Assembly: GCA_017979445.1 (NCBI GenBank)
Contig: CM030704.1
Location: 16,413,658 to 16,477,657 of the forward strand
Direction of reading: 5' to 3'
DNA length: 64,000 nt
Origin: Akebia trifoliata
Taxonomy: Eukaryota > Streptophyta > Magnoliopsida > Ranunculales > Lardizabalaceae
Shown here: positions 1 to 11,443 of the stretch, piece after piece
Layout: every line of letters begins with the position of its first letter
How positions within the stretch are numbered: position 1 is the first letter of the stretch
The notes under the pieces: generated by a model
What the model was told of the DNA's origin: nothing
What the model saw: the letters and a program-made list of their open reading frames with translations, nothing else
Database searches by the model: none
Made by a program: the position numbers and the translations under genes

Positions 1-595
1 CATGTGTCAAAGTTGGTGGAAATGAAGGGTTGAGATGAATTGATATGAAAGGATGGGTGTTTGATTTGAGAGGATGGGTATAGGTGTAGATTGTAGAGAT
101 AGGTTTTGTAGGGAATGATGGGAGTAGATTAGGGGAGGGTGATAGGTTATAAGTGTTTGATTTGAGAGAATGGATAGGATAGGTTAGGATAGGGTTATGG
201 GTTGAATTAATTTTTGGAGAGAAGTAATGGAGTTGGTTGGTTAATTAGATGAGGGAGGTGAGATGGGGTGATGACATGTGTCACACCTTGATGATTGTGG
301 TGATTGGTTGTGATGTTGGATTGGGTTGAGTTGGATTTGGGTAATGAATTGGGATTTGGGTAATGAATTGGACTTTGGGTTTTGGGCTTTGGTAATGGAT
401 TGAGTTAAGTTGGGTTTAGAAGGATGGGAAGAGATTTGGTCCGTGGGCCACGTGAGAGGCCTTGGGCCATTTATTGAAAATAAGATGACAAAATACGTTG
501 TATTTTTTGTAGGTTTGGGCCTCGGAGTCCATTCCAATTTTTGTTATTTTTGGGGCACTTTGCGTCGAGGGCCCAGTCAAATTTGGGTGTCTACA
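1..595 (-). mobile_element. TatA partial 3' LTR (Tat-type Ty3/gypsy)
   Basis: Read on the minus strand, position 595 begins TGTAGACACCCAAATTT, the usual LTR start of this group, and is directly preceded by a polypurine tract. The LTR therefore runs leftward and its 3' end lies beyond the window. It differs in sequence from the other Tat LTRs here apart from the first bases, so it marks a separate family. It contains GA-rich and short repeated stretches on the plus strand and no coding potential that I trust. Confidence 0.75.
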
Positions 596-612
596 ACTGC
601 CCCTCTTTGCAG
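596..612 (-). other. TatA polypurine tract
   Basis: On the minus strand GCAAAGAGGGGCAGT lies immediately before the LTR start. The core AAAGAGGGGCA is the same as in TatC (about 19525-19535) and TatE (56868-56878). This tract primes plus-strand DNA synthesis in LTR retroelements. Confidence 0.8.
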
Positions 613-1013
613 GATTTGCGTGCAAAGAACTGCAAAGAATAGACGAAACCCTGATTTGTACGGGCCCAAGAATTTTGCTCAGACAAGTTTGAAAACACTG
701 ATTTGATTTGAAAATTTTGATGGTAAGAAGTGGCTACCCAAGCACGGGGTCTGACAGGGTGAGCCTTTTGATTTCCTCGACCTCGTGGCGCGGAGCTCGT
801 GTGAGGTCTCGGATTTGTGGTAGTTTGGAGAAAAACTTTAAAACAAGAGTTTTCTAACAAGTCTTAGACAAATGAGTTGAGCTTTTGTAAAAATGCTGTT
901 TTTTTATTTTTTTGATTTTTTTTTTATTTTTTTCGAGATTTTTTTATTGATTTTTTTTTTTGAATTTTTTTATTGATTTTTTTTTTTTTTGGTAATGATG
1001 CATTTGATTCTCA

Positions 1014-1424
1014 ATGGTGCAAGCAATATGGTTATTAACAATTGCTACAGATCCAAGAGAGAGTTTTGCTGTAGCTGGACCATATGCAATATGGTTGTTA
1101 ACAGCTGTCACTGGTCCAAGAGAGAGTTTTGCCGTTGGTGCACAAGCAATATGGTTGTTAACAGCTGTCACTGATCCAAGAGAGAGTTTTGCTGTCGCTG
1201 GACCACATGCAATATGGTTGTTAACAGCTGTCACTGATCCAAGAGAGAGTTTTGCTGTTGGTGCACAAGCAATATGGTTGTTAACAGCTGTCACTGATCC
1301 AAGAGAGAGTTTTGCTGTCGCTGGACCACATGCAATATGGTTGTTAACAGCTGTCACTGATCCAAGAGAGAGTTTTACTGTTGGTGCACAAGCAATGTGG
1401 TTGTTAACAACTGTCAAAAGAAAC
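1014..1424 (-). repeat. 123 bp higher-order tandem array (63+60 bp)
   Basis: The anchor ATGGTTGTTAACAGCTG recurs near 1028, 1091, 1151, 1214, 1274, 1337 and 1397, so the spacing alternates 63, 60, 63, 60, 63, 60. The two unit types differ in the segment before the anchor: one has GCTGGACCACATGCAAT and the other GTTGGTGCACAAGCAAT. Both unit lengths are multiples of three and lack stops, so the array is open in a frame on both strands. It sits in the PPT-side spacer of TatA. Confidence 0.9.
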
Positions 1425-1657
1425 TCTCTCAAGTCGAAACTAGAGGTGAAGGGACTTGAAATTCTGCTGTCATCACTTGGAGGACTCCATTATAGTTTTC
1501 TGCTAATCTGTTGATACGACCTCAAGAGTCATTGCTCTTGAAACAGTGTTAGAAAACACGGTGGGTCACTGATTCACGTCTATAAGGATCTCAACAAAGT
1601 TAATGTGATTCATGATAACAACGACAGTTTCTCGAGAAGCTTCTGTTTTCAATCCAA

Positions 1658-2020
1658 ATGGTTTTGACTCAATCCCCCTCAGAAATATTTGAATGTACTC
1701 ATCTCATGATTAAGGTTATGTACCCACAATGGTTCCCCTCAGTAGGCCTGGAGAGTGATCTCAGGGGGAGGATTGCTCATGGTCTCTGTTCTGATGCCTT
1801 CACATCCTACCTGGTGAGTCGTGATGCTTCCGACGCTGAGGTGGTAATGATGGGACAAGCTACCTACATTCGCGCCTTAGAAGAGAGACTCGATTCCTTT
1901 TTTTATTTCTCGACGAGATGTGTGATTGGCACCATTTTTTTTTTTTCTGTTTTGTTTTGTTTTTTTGTTTTTGTGTTTACAAAATCTAATGTGAAATCTT
2001 TTGAAATGGAAGGAAAATAG
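1658..2020 (+). other. Open frame antisense to TatA, unrecognised
   Basis: A 120-codon frame lies opposite to the orientation of TatA. The first 85 or so residues have a mixed composition (for example SDAFTSYLVSRDASDAEVV and YIRALEERLDSFF), while the end is a low-complexity phenylalanine stretch encoded by a T-run. I recognise no domain. Some Tat-lineage elements carry an antisense gene in this spacer, so it could be a remnant of one, but a chance frame is at least as likely. Confidence 0.2.
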
Positions 2021-2346
2021 GTTTTTTACTTACTTGGCCTCAGGTGTATCTATTGCTTTGAAAACATGATGTTTGAATAAGTCCTAGACTTTTCATCATT
2101 GGCCAAAATAATAGTTTTGAAAGCATTTGAATTTTTGGTGATTTGTCTTTGTCGAATTGATATTGTAGATCCAAAATATGAAGATTTTTGAAAAACCTTT
2201 GTTATCTCGATGATATTGGTGTCTTTGCCAACTACTGAGGATATAGATGTCAGCAGTTCTCAGGCTCTTTTTAGAGTCATCCCCAGTGCCCTAGTACTGG
2301 CTGAATATCGATCGAGCAATGAGACTTAGGATTCTGGGAAATTTTC

Positions 2347-2380
2347 GCCGTTCACAGTTTATACTCATGCGGGCCAGGAG

Positions 2381-2418
<38 letters not shown>

Positions 2419-3281
2419 TTTTTTTGTTTTTTTTTTTTTTTTTTTTTTTTTTTTTGTATATGTTTTTTGTTTGTCCCCTTTTTGCCCTTGGTGCCAGTTA
2501 CGATTTTCACCAGACCCGGTTTCCACATTTTTGCGCATCGATGCCTTTTTGAGTTTTCATCATGCCGGTGGCTTTGATCTTGCCATAGTCTGATTCTTTT
2601 ACTCATAGCGCCCTTTCAGGTTTTCACTATGCCCTTTCAGACTATGCTTGTATTTCTTTTAGATTTATACATTACAAATCTTATTTGGAGCCTCTGTGTC
2701 TTTGTGGCCTGGTGACTCAAGTTGAGCTGCGAGATCGGCGACTCTACTCTTGTAGTGGCACTCTTTCTCGAGTAACGGATCTAGATTCCCCTCTCGAGTT
2801 TGCTGACGACTGTTCGTGGCTCGGCAACTCAAGTTGAGCCGCGAGATCAATTATTCTACACTTCGAGTACTCTTTTTTTTCGAATATCCGATCTGGACTC
2901 CCCTCTCGCGTCTTCCAACGACTAATAAGACTTGAGGTCCGGATCAAGCTGCCAGATCATTGGTGCTGCCACCGTCATTATGATGCTTTAGAACATTCCC
3001 TGATCCGAAAGGACTTTTGATGGGACGAAGTGTTGGCTAAGACTGAGTGTAATGGAAAGGTGCAAAAAGGTTAAGGTAGGTTCGTCTAGAGTGGGTTAGA
3101 CTTGGGGTTTGTCTATTTTTATTTCGAAAAGGTGATCTATGTCTCCTCCCAGCGTCTCTCGAACTTGTTTAGGCTGGAGATTTGGGTCGAGCTCAGATCA
3201 AGTGTCCGAGTTTTTGAATTTTTTGATTTTTTTTTTTTGTATTTTAGCCGTTCACAGTTTATCCTCATGCGGGCCAGGAGT
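2347..3281 (-). repeat. Direct repeat pair of about 35 bp, 900 bp apart
   Basis: GCCGTTCACAGTTTATMCTC followed by ATGCGGGCCAGGAGT occurs at 2347-2381 and again at 3247-3281 with one difference, exactly 900 bp apart. Between them, 2700-2820 and 2821-2945 form a second, looser repeat of about 120 bp around the phrase CTCAAGTTGAGCYGCGAGATC. Both suggest an old tandem duplication inside the TatA spacer. Confidence 0.7.
2386..2455. repeat. 70 bp poly-T tract
   Basis: Nearly uninterrupted T on the plus strand with three G interruptions. Shorter T-runs follow near 3325-3350 and 3915-3935. Open frames reading as poly-Phe or poly-Lys across these tracts are artefacts. Confidence 0.95.
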
Positions 3282-3552
3282 ACTTTGACTTTTTGATTTT
3301 CTTTTCTTTTGTCTCTTTTCTTTTCGGTTTTTTTTTTTTTTTTTTTTATATATAACGTTGACTTGCCCCAGTTTTGGGTTAAGAAATGAATGTGATGGCT
3401 TAAAGGGGTTGACTAGGGTTAGATAGTTTGTTTGGGATAGCAAAGATGGCCTTTCGTCATCTCAGGGTCAGATTTCAAGCGTAGTATTTTTTAACGGTGT
3501 CAGCATTGATCGGCTGGGGGAAGACTTGTCCGTCCATTTCTGTAAGGATTAA

Positions 3553-3690
3553 AGCAAAATCCAAGATAACCCTTGGCGGCAACTGAGCAAAATCCAGGAT
3601 AACCCTTGGCGGCAACTAAGCAAATTCCAAGTTAACCCTTGGCGGCATCGGAGCAAAATCCAAGTTAACCCTTGGGGGCAACTGAGCAAA
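3553..3690 (-). repeat. 33-35 bp tandem repeat, 4 copies
   Basis: Units of the form GCAAAATCCAAGTTAACCC followed by TTGGCGGCAACTGA start near 3553, 3587, 3620 and 3652. It is another of the short arrays in the TatA spacer. Confidence 0.85.
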
Positions 3691-3703
3691 ACTGACTGAG
3701 GAA

Positions 3704-3815
3704 TGAATGAATTTTGGAAAGAATTTAGGGAAGAATGAATTAATCTGGGAAAGAATGAATGAATCTGAGAAAGAATGAATGAATCTGGAAAAGAATGAAC
3801 GGATATGGGAAAAAA
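3704..3815 (-). repeat. About 22 bp tandem repeat, 5 copies
   Basis: Degenerate copies of GGGAAAGAATGAATGAATCT follow directly after the 33-35 bp array. Together with the neighbouring arrays they show that several independent amplification events occurred within 3 kb. Confidence 0.75.
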
Positions 3816-4439
3816 AGGATGCCTTATTTACTGTTCAAGGAAGAAGCGTAATGAGTTATTTTCTGGGCAAAAGAAAATATGAGATTAGAAACACTTCTGT
3901 TTGAACCTCAAGGTTTTTTTTTTTTTTTTTTTTAATTTAAAACCTGAATTTTCGCTTCCTTTGAACCTTAGGGGTTTTTCAAAAAATTGTTATCAAGAGG
4001 GTAACCTTAAATTCAGGGTTCCCATTATCCCTTTTAGGATTAACATTGACCAAGCTCAATAACAAAATACCCTTAGTTTGACAAGAAACATTACATCGAA
4101 CACATTTTGTTAAAAAAATGCCTCTAGTATAAGGGGGAAACTACATATCAGAGAAGAAGGAAAGTGCCCCTTGTATGAAGGTTTGAAATATTTGATTACC
4201 ACAAGCGTAATAAAGATTCAACTTTTAATTTTGATTGAAGATTGAGTCAGGCTCAAGAGAACAAAACATTTCCTTTTGAGACTTGTCATAGAATTCACCT
4301 TTTTTCCCCTTGGTTCACTTGGAGAAGTAGAAATTTTCAGATCAATCGTAGACAATACTCGTAGCTTCTGAGTCTTTGCCTGGTTTAAGCTAAGTGTTGA
4401 ACTTGATTATTCAGACTTTAGATGTTTCGGCTCGGATCG

Positions 4440-4930
4440 CCTTTTAGCTTTTCGACTCTATGGAGATTTTCTTCTGTTTTTCTTTGTTGCTCTAACTTTT
4501 GCCTAGATTGCCCATTCAGATTTTCAAACTAGCGAGCATGCTCTAGTTTTTGCCTAGATCACCTTTTTAGGTTTTCGATCTAGTGAACTTTCTTTAATTT
4601 TTTCTTTACTTTGATTATTGCTAAAGTCGTCCTTTTAGATTTTCGATCTTGCCTTAATTTTTTCCTAAGTCGCCCTTTTCGGATTTTCAACATAGCAGGC
4701 TCTTTTTTCTTTACTCTAATTGTTGCGAACACCGTCCTTTCAGATTTTCAACCTTATGAGCTTGCCTTAATTTTTACCTAAGTCGCCCTTTCGGGTTTTC
4801 AACTTAACAGGCTTTTTTTTCTTTGCTCTAATTGTTGCCAAGACTGTTCTTTCGGATTTTCAACCTTGCGAGTTTGCCTTAATTTTTGCCTAAGTCGCCC
4901 TTTCGGGTTTTCAACCTAGCAGGCCTCATT
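4440..4930 (-). repeat. Conserved repeat module of about 60 bp in the Tat 3' spacer
   Basis: Units built on TTTGCCTAGATCGCC, then TTTTCAGATTTTCAATCTAG, recur every 60-75 bp (about seven copies). The same module occurs in TatD (44030-44300, same orientation) and, reversed, in TatE (54620-54900, with phrases like GTTGAAAACCTGAAAAGGCG). Unlike the element-specific arrays nearby, this one is shared by three diverged elements, so it predates their separation. Confidence 0.7.
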
Positions 4931-5414
4931 TCTTTTTTTTCCCTTATGAACTTTTAGAGTTACTGCCTAATCATGATTTTCTACCTTCCTTGACTTTTTC
5001 ACACGGTACTTAGGAGGACTTTCATGGGTAAGCTTAGGACTAGGCATAAAATGAAAGGAATTCTGATGCTCAAAAACCTGAATACTCCTTGTGTGGCATT
5101 TTCTTTTAAATTTTCTCTTTTTCTTTGAATTTCCTATCCCATTTTGACAATATTTGAATTTTATTTGTGGGAATTTTTTTATTTTATTTTTTATTTTGAT
5201 GTGGTCGGGCCTGATGTAACTTCTCAGGTTACCTACGTACCCCAGAATTTTGGGATCAGACCAAAACATAGTTCGAATTTTTTCCTCTCCTAGGTTGGGT
5301 GATCATGTTGAGAACGAAAAAGGTATTTTTCTTTTGAAAAAGACTGCAAAGGGGTTGAGAAAGGATATATTGAACTAGGTAACAAGAGAATTGATTCAGC
5401 CAAAGATGGTCTCC

Positions 5415-6190
5415 TTAAATGTAGTACCGTTTGATTTGGTCAAGGTTGGTTCGCTCTGATAATTCAATTTCATCATTATCTTGAAGTCTGACAGCTTTTC
5501 CCGGTAATATTTCTTTGATGATGAACGGACCTCCCCAATTTGGTTTGAACTTCCCTCCAGGGTCAAAGATAGGTGTCCGATTCTCTTTGAGTACTAAATC
5601 TCCGACGGGCCTTGATCTTTTTGTTAAACGCACGGGCGACTCTTCTTTGATAGGCCTGCACGTAGTATAGAGCTTTAAGTCATTTTTCTTCGATCAAATT
5701 TAATTCTTCATACCGTTGACGAACTCAATCTGCTTTTGATAACTGACTTTCCAACAAGACCCTAGGAGACGAAATTTTCATTTCAACTGGTAAGACTACT
5801 TCCACATCATATACTAGAGAGTAGGGAATAGCTCCAGTGGAAGACTATATTGAAGTATGATATGCCCCCCAGTATGAATGGTATTTTTTCTGACCAATCC
5901 CGGTGTGATTGATGTATTTTCTTGATGATTGTTTGGAGACTCTTATTTGGCTGCTTTAGCTGCTCCATTGGTCTGAAGATGGTAGGGAGATGATTTGTGA
6001 TGTCAGATCTTGAACAGAACATGGAGTAATGACCTAAGCTTTGAAGTACGACCCATTATCAGAGATCAGCTCAAAAGGTACCCCCATATCGACTGATAAC
6101 ATGTGCTTAAATGAACTTTTCAACTCAAGATGTAGTGAGGATAGCGTTAATATATTTTTTAACATCTTCTTTGATTCCATTGATATAGAC
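5415..6190 (-). pseudogene. TatA integrase C-terminal half, decayed
   Basis: Reading leftward on the minus strand, this is the 3' end of a Tat pol gene. Near 6080-6040 the SDNGSYFKA motif of the integrase core is visible, with the second catalytic aspartate. Then come the NKSLQTIIKKIHQSHRDW segment (about 5960-5900) and, at 5633-5415, the C-terminal GDLVLKENRTP...GKFKPNWGGPF...NLDQIKRYYI part that ends at a TAA. The reading frame shifts at least twice and there are internal stops, so no functional protein is made. Everything upstream (RT, RNase H, N-terminal integrase) is missing at the junction with the copia element near 6190. Confidence 0.85.
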
Positions 6191-6194
6191 GAGT

Positions 6195-7442
6195 ATCTAT
6201 TCCATTGATATAGAAAGTCTCAAATTTTCACACTTTTAGCCCTCTTTCTAGCCATGAAAACCTACAAACTTAGTTGAAAATCCTCTCAAACCATGCCCTT
6301 CCTTTGGATCAATATCTAGAGAAGATTTCCTCTCCTATTTTCACATTTTGAGTCTTCTCTATTCTCATGAGAGTCTAGCTTAGGTGAACCGCTTCAACCT
6401 TCCTAGACTTCTCATTTGATCCATTTCCAACCATCAAACCTCATTTGCACACACATTAGTACATTCATCGAGTAAGGAAGAAAATGAGATGATGGTAGGA
6501 GTAATCACAAAGAGCCGAAAAACTCAAAAGCTTGATTGGAAGATCCAACCATCGAGACGTACTATTGAGCTCAAGGACTCGAAGAACTCAAGATGACCAT
6601 AGGCAAACCTCATAGATTTGAGTAAGTCTTTGATTTTATTTTTAGTTTTAAAAACATATTTATGTGGTTACTTGGTTCAGCCCTCAAAAATCAAATTCTT
6701 GTAAGAATCGAGGATTCTTAATAAAAGTAGAGGTTCGTGAGTTTTCGAGGAACAAAACTCACAATTCTGAGAGGATGCGTTCTTTTGATCTTAAGGTTTT
6801 AGAATTTAGCCAAGGTATAAAAATTCTACGTAAAAGATTCAAGGTGAACCATAAATTTCTTTGATAGTGAACACCAAATTCCTTGGTAGGAACGTTGGGA
6901 GTGGATGTAAGCGCATGACCAAACCACTATAAAATTACTTGTCTCATGTTTGTAAAAATTTAAATATAAATATTTACTTAGATGAATGCATGACATGAAT
7001 GGATATTATGTTATAAATGACATGTTATGAATGTTTAGACTCTAAGTAAACCTAAATTACATTACAAACTAAAAATGAGTCATAAGAATGGATGTAGGTA
7101 CAATGCCAAACCATTAAAGTCATATGTCTCATGCATATTTTCATAATTTCACAATTTACACTTGAATGTTTTGAATGTCATGAGATGCCATAAATGTCAA
7201 ATAGGTAAATAGTATATGAATATGCCATTGAATGACATGAATAAATGAATATTAAAATTCCAAGTGTACTTTAATTAAATACTAATTAGAGACATGAGTA
7301 TAAAATCGAGGCTAGGTGAATGACTTAGAACACTTAGTCAAATTATTAATCTAAGTTAAAATTGGATAAGCTGAAAGAAAATATAATTATCCTATTCACC
7401 CCCCTTTAGGACTTGAAATGGAACGAAGCCCAGAATTTTCCA
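6195..7442 (+). mobile_element. Ty1/copia 5' LTR, left end uncertain
   Basis: The right end is clear: the sequence runs CCTATTCACCCCCCTTTAGG ... TTTTCCA at 7442 and is followed by a tRNA-Met primer binding site. The pyrimidine-rich CACCCCCC stretch near an LTR end is common in plant copia elements. The left end is not resolved. A duplicated ATTCCATTGATATAGA at about 6176-6215 lies at the junction with the TatA integrase remnant. No matching 3' LTR was found in the window. Confidence 0.6.
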
Positions 7443-7443
7443 T

Positions 7444-7455
7444 TGGTATCAGAGC
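7444..7455 (+). other. Copia primer binding site (tRNA-Met)
   Basis: TGGTATCAGAGC is the standard PBS complementary to the 3' end of initiator tRNA-Met used by plant Ty1/copia elements. It begins one base after the LTR end at 7442. Confidence 0.9.
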
Positions 7456-8224
7456 AGGTTACTCTTGATAGGCTTAACATCCTAGAGTTGATCCCAAGAC
7501 TTTGAACGATGTTTAAGTCCGATAATGGTCATCCTCTAGACCTCCATTTATCCATCAGCTTAATTATGTATATATGTAAATGAGGATGATGATCTTCATC
7601 AATTCCCTAGAGTTGTAATTTTTGGTACTTAGTAGAGGAAGGGTATGAGCTAACCAAACAATTAAAAATCGATAGTTTCATAATATGATAATACTAAACT
7701 CTATACACAATGGCATTGCCCCAGTAAACTCAAACATATTAACAGCATATCGGTCAACTAAACAAGTTTGCCTTCCTTAGAAACCTACGTTGTCAAATTT
7801 TCAAACTTCAAATGTAACAAATTATTTTGAGAACATTAGGATGGAATAAAATAAATTTGTTTGAGAACTTTATGCAAAACTTAGAGATTGTTGTATTTCC
7901 ATATACTTCATAGGATAGCTTGTTTCGGAAGGAAGAATTTACATGAAAATTCTTAGGCCCCTTCCTAACAGGTTTGCTCCCATTGCAACCTCGAATGTAA
8001 TTCTGAGATGTGAATCATGAGTGTTGAAGAACTCATTGGATTGCTCACCATGATTGAGCTCCATCTTGAAGGTCCACCCTAAATAGGGTAGACGGTGGTC
8101 CTGATTTTCTTCTTCAAAGCCATCCTCCAGACAGGTAAATTCCATGTCATCTCATTCCTTCTCCCAAACTCATAGGAAAACTGTCCATGAGGAAAATAAT
8201 GAGAATAACCTAGATGTTTAGGAC

Positions 8225-8644
8225 ATGACTTTGATGGGGATAAATTTTGTCCATATAAAGAGAGGATCACATAGCTTTAAGAAAATGAGTTATCCTGATG
8301 ATAAAAGGCAATCTTTGGGTAAACTTCCATATATGTCAAAGGATGATACTGAATGTTATCACTGTGGAAGCATTGGCCATTTTTCCATAGTTTATTTCTC
8401 GAAGGCTAGAACAATCGATTTCCAAATATCTAATCTAGGTTCAATGGAACAATTGGCTGCACAAGCTGCGTGGGTTGACTCAGATGAGTCAGAGGATGTT
8501 GAACAAGTATTTTTAAATTTTGAAGACTGTAACACGTCAAGATCCATATGGCATCCACCATGGTCTCCATCCCTTATGTGGATGAAGTTGAGGATGATCA
8601 ATTTTGGTAAATCAGTCTTCTCCTCAAGTAGCTTCCTTTTCTAA
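8225..8644 (+). pseudogene. Copia gag fragment with damaged zinc knuckle
   Basis: This 139-codon open frame carries DDTECYHCGSIGHFSIVYF at about residues 39-57, a CCHC zinc knuckle (C-x2-C-x4-H-x4-C) whose last cysteine has become tyrosine. The knuckle binds the element RNA in the capsid protein. An acidic stretch (DSDESEDVEQV) follows, as in many copia gag proteins. The rest of gag between the PBS at 7455 and 8225 is degraded with no long frame. The element is clearly dead. Confidence 0.7.
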
Positions 8645-9259
8645 TGAGAAGAATTAGGTAGGCACCTGTAAATTTTGCTAGATGAATTGGTCACATTAAA
8701 ATTGAGCACAAGACCATTTGCTCCAAAACCACCGTAATGTCTATTGGTATATCTTCAGTGGTTGAAGAAAAATTGCATGGGATAGGAAAGACTCCTTTAT
8801 AGAAAGTTAAACCATCTTTGAAGAAATAAGAGCCCTCCATTTCCAAGGAAGTAAGGTACTCTTCACTTACTAATGTGGACAATTCTGTGAGGGATTTATT
8901 TAAGTAGGTTGCCCTCCTAAATCAGAAAGGTTGAGTGTCTTTCAGATCAAGTGGAAGTAATTAAGGTCCAGGAAGGAATTCGAATAAGAAATCACCTTCA
9001 AGATCACCAACGTCTTCCACTAAAATACTCACCAAGGAGGGAGAAATCTGAACTTTAGAAGTAAATTTCTTCTCTTCTTAAAAACAAACTTCTATCTTGA
9101 AAATCAATTTTAAACTGAAAAATTAAATCTAGGGATAACCAATACCTTGTAATTCACACCCTTCCTAAGGTGAGAAATTTCACACAATAGTATTTGGATA
9201 ACAATAACTCCAAATATAAGTCTAGTGACTAAAACTAGTTCAGTTAGTTAGTAGAATTT

Positions 9260-10130
9260 AATGGAGGCTCTTTCACCCTTGGTGATAGTTGTATCGCTAA
9301 GATTATTGGGTATGACACAATCAGTGGACCGGGGAAGCCCAAGGTTGAAATTGTCTTCTGTATGGATGGTTTGAAATATAACCTCCTCAACATATCTCAA
9401 ATATGCGACAGAGAACAATTGGTGAGCTTCAATTGTGAGGTGTGTGAGATCTTAGACATTAATAGGAAAATTGATCATGAAAGGTTTCCACACATCCGAT
9501 AACTTTTTGTTATAAAAGACATTAGAAAAACCACCATTTCGTGTGTAAGCAATGTGCTTCAAGTTGACGAGGCTACTTGTGGCATCAACATATTGACCAT
9601 GTTCACTATAAGAACCTATCTCATCTCGCTTCAAAAAACATTAGTCAAAGGGTTGCTCAAGCTGGGCAATAAAACTAGAAATGTACGTGGGAAGTGTTAT
9701 ATTAGTAAATAAGTTCGTAGTACCACAAAAAGATAAACATTCTGGCTACTAAAATCCTCTAGCATTATTTCATATGGATCTTATGGATTCCACAAGAATT
9801 CAAATTCTAAGAGGTGAGAGACATTTTCTAATACTGGTAGATGACTACTTTAGATTATGTTGGTTGCATTTTTGAAAGAAAAAAAAAGAAGAGATACATT
9901 TGATGGTTTCAAGAATATCATTAAGCAATTTCAAACAAAAAATAGAGTCCACTATTGGATGGATCTGAAGTGATTATGGTAGAGAGTTTCAGAATTGTCA
10001 AGTTACTGAATTCTGTGAGAATCACAGGATCTGACATAAATTCTTATCTCTTTAGATCCCTTAGCATTATGGAGTTCTTGATAGGATCAACTCTGTTATG
10101 CAAGAAATGACTCGTTATACTTCATAATAA
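9260..10130 (+). pseudogene. Copia pol fragment: protease end, GAG-pre-integrase, integrase core
   Basis: Several short in-frame blocks in order identify the gene. At 9268-9420 LGDSCIAKIIGYDTI and MDGLKYNLLNISQICD match the stretch after the copia protease. At 9575-9660 LWHQHIDHVHYKNLSHL matches the GAG-pre-integrase domain. At 9765-9930 FHMDLMDSTR, LILVDDYFRL and FLKEKK match the start of the integrase core, and near 9970-10020 a SDYGREFQN-like block is seen. Stops and frameshifts separate the blocks. Nothing recognisable as copia RT or RNase H follows, so the element is truncated at about 10.5 kb. Confidence 0.75.
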
Positions 10131-10946
10131 GATTTTTAAGCTAAGGTTGTAGGCATTGCTTGATGTCTTATACCTTTGTATATCTTAGAGCAGGGTTAAT
10201 CAAGAACCAATGAATTGTGGAACAATTTTTCTCCCAATGTCAACTTTTTCAAGGTCTTTAACAATAACTGTTATAATCTTTAGAGACCATGAAAACCTGG
10301 GAAAGGTTGACTTGAGAAATGGCAAAACTATATGTTGATATATTCATAATTGTCTTTATTGAGTCATCAATCAGAGAACCTACTACATTCAATAGTCCAT
10401 CAATGTTGTGGTTGACAATTAACCATCAGATGACATAGGTTCTACTGATTCGATAACAACTGATGAGAAATTATTTTCTATCTCTTTCCCATCATCGTCT
10501 CTGTTTCTCGTGCCAAAACTTCATGACTATTAGAGACATTCATTCTTGAGTCCAAAAACTCACAAGTTGATTAAAATTAATTGGATCCTAATCTATATCA
10601 AAAAAACACACACTAGCATTTTCAACCTACACTATGTAAACTAATGCAAGATAAAATAATTATGAAAAGAAAAATAATTTTCGAAAAATACTGCAAATGG
10701 AATTTTTTTTTAGAACAAAACATGGATTGTATAGTATTTAGATAAAAACAACTACTTAACAACGCAAACTAAACCTAATAGCATAATAAAAAACTAATAA
10801 AAACTCCAAATGGAAAGATCTAATAAAGTGTTTAATCCCTTCGAGACCTACATCTAATAATGGATGTTTCAAATTTTTTCACTCCCTCGCATTGTTAGCT
10901 GTATCGAGTCGTCGCTTTAAAGTCTTCTACCCTCTATACATCTTAC
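10131..10946. other. No gene seen; AT-rich, probably the copia tail
   Basis: I find no recognisable coding block, repeat array or LTR here. The sequence becomes very AT-rich after about 10560. It could be decayed copia pol or the DNA into which the copia element inserted. Confidence 0.4.
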
Positions 10947-11225
10947 CTATCCCCTTGAAAATTTTTGTAAATGCCTTTTGTTGGAGATGTGGTTTGACAT
11001 CATCAAAGAAGGATATGTCATCAAAATCTGGACTAGATGACCTAGCTTCATTATACTCTTGTCCTGGCACTCATAACCATACGGGCTTTCGTGCCCCTCA
11101 AAGTTCTTTGGTATCGATTGCCATAAACTCGGAGAACAATCTACAAAAAACAATGCACCCTTGAATTCCAAAAGTTGGACTATCTCGCCTTGGGTGCTAG
11201 CACTACCATTGGCACTCCCATTCAC
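10947..11225 (-). pseudogene. Unrecognised coding-like remnant
   Basis: A 92-codon frame on the minus strand contains GALFFVDCSPSLWQSIPKNF and GHESPYGYECQDKS. In a neighbouring frame of the same strand, about 11050-10900, PDFDDISFFDDVKPHLQQK then AFTKIFKGIGKMYRG reads with normal-looking composition. Two adjacent good-looking blocks in different frames suggest a once-coding sequence with a frameshift or an intron. I do not recognise the family. It lies just left of the TatB LTR. Confidence 0.3.
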
Positions 11226-11443
11226 CTCTTAAGAATCTGATGTACTAAGGGTAGGAAACGTAGCGAACTAGCCTTCTTCGGCTTGACGTAGGCATCGATT
11301 AGAATTTATAAGATGAGACGGGATATGCTAAATATCGAATCCTTGGTTTGGATCACGTTCATGTTGCACATGTGTTTTACGAAAAGAAAAGTATTGTTTT
11401 GTGTCCTAAGATGTTAGATGCCACTCATCACCAACAGAGATAC

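Larger units (their letters stand above)
596..5414 (-). mobile_element. TatA 3' spacer between pol and PPT
   Basis: This is about 4.8 kb of non-coding sequence between the integrase stop at 5415 and the PPT. The part from about 3900 to 5414 is clearly homologous to the TatD spacer (43480-44766, same strand) and to the TatE spacer (54116-55440, opposite strand). The part from 613 to 3900 is specific to TatA and is built from several unrelated tandem repeats and homopolymers, annotated separately. Long repeat-filled 3' spacers are a known trait of the Tat/Ogre lineage. Confidence 0.7.

Noticed and set aside
944..1514. Two long overlapping frames (162 and 166 codons) on opposite strands as a repeat protein
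   Set aside because: They are entirely explained by a tandem DNA array whose unit lengths are multiples of three; no start context, no family match, and the array lies in a retrotransposon spacer.
2319..2606. Frames rich in Phe or Lys around the T-run
   Set aside because: Produced by the 70 bp poly-T tract; not protein coding.
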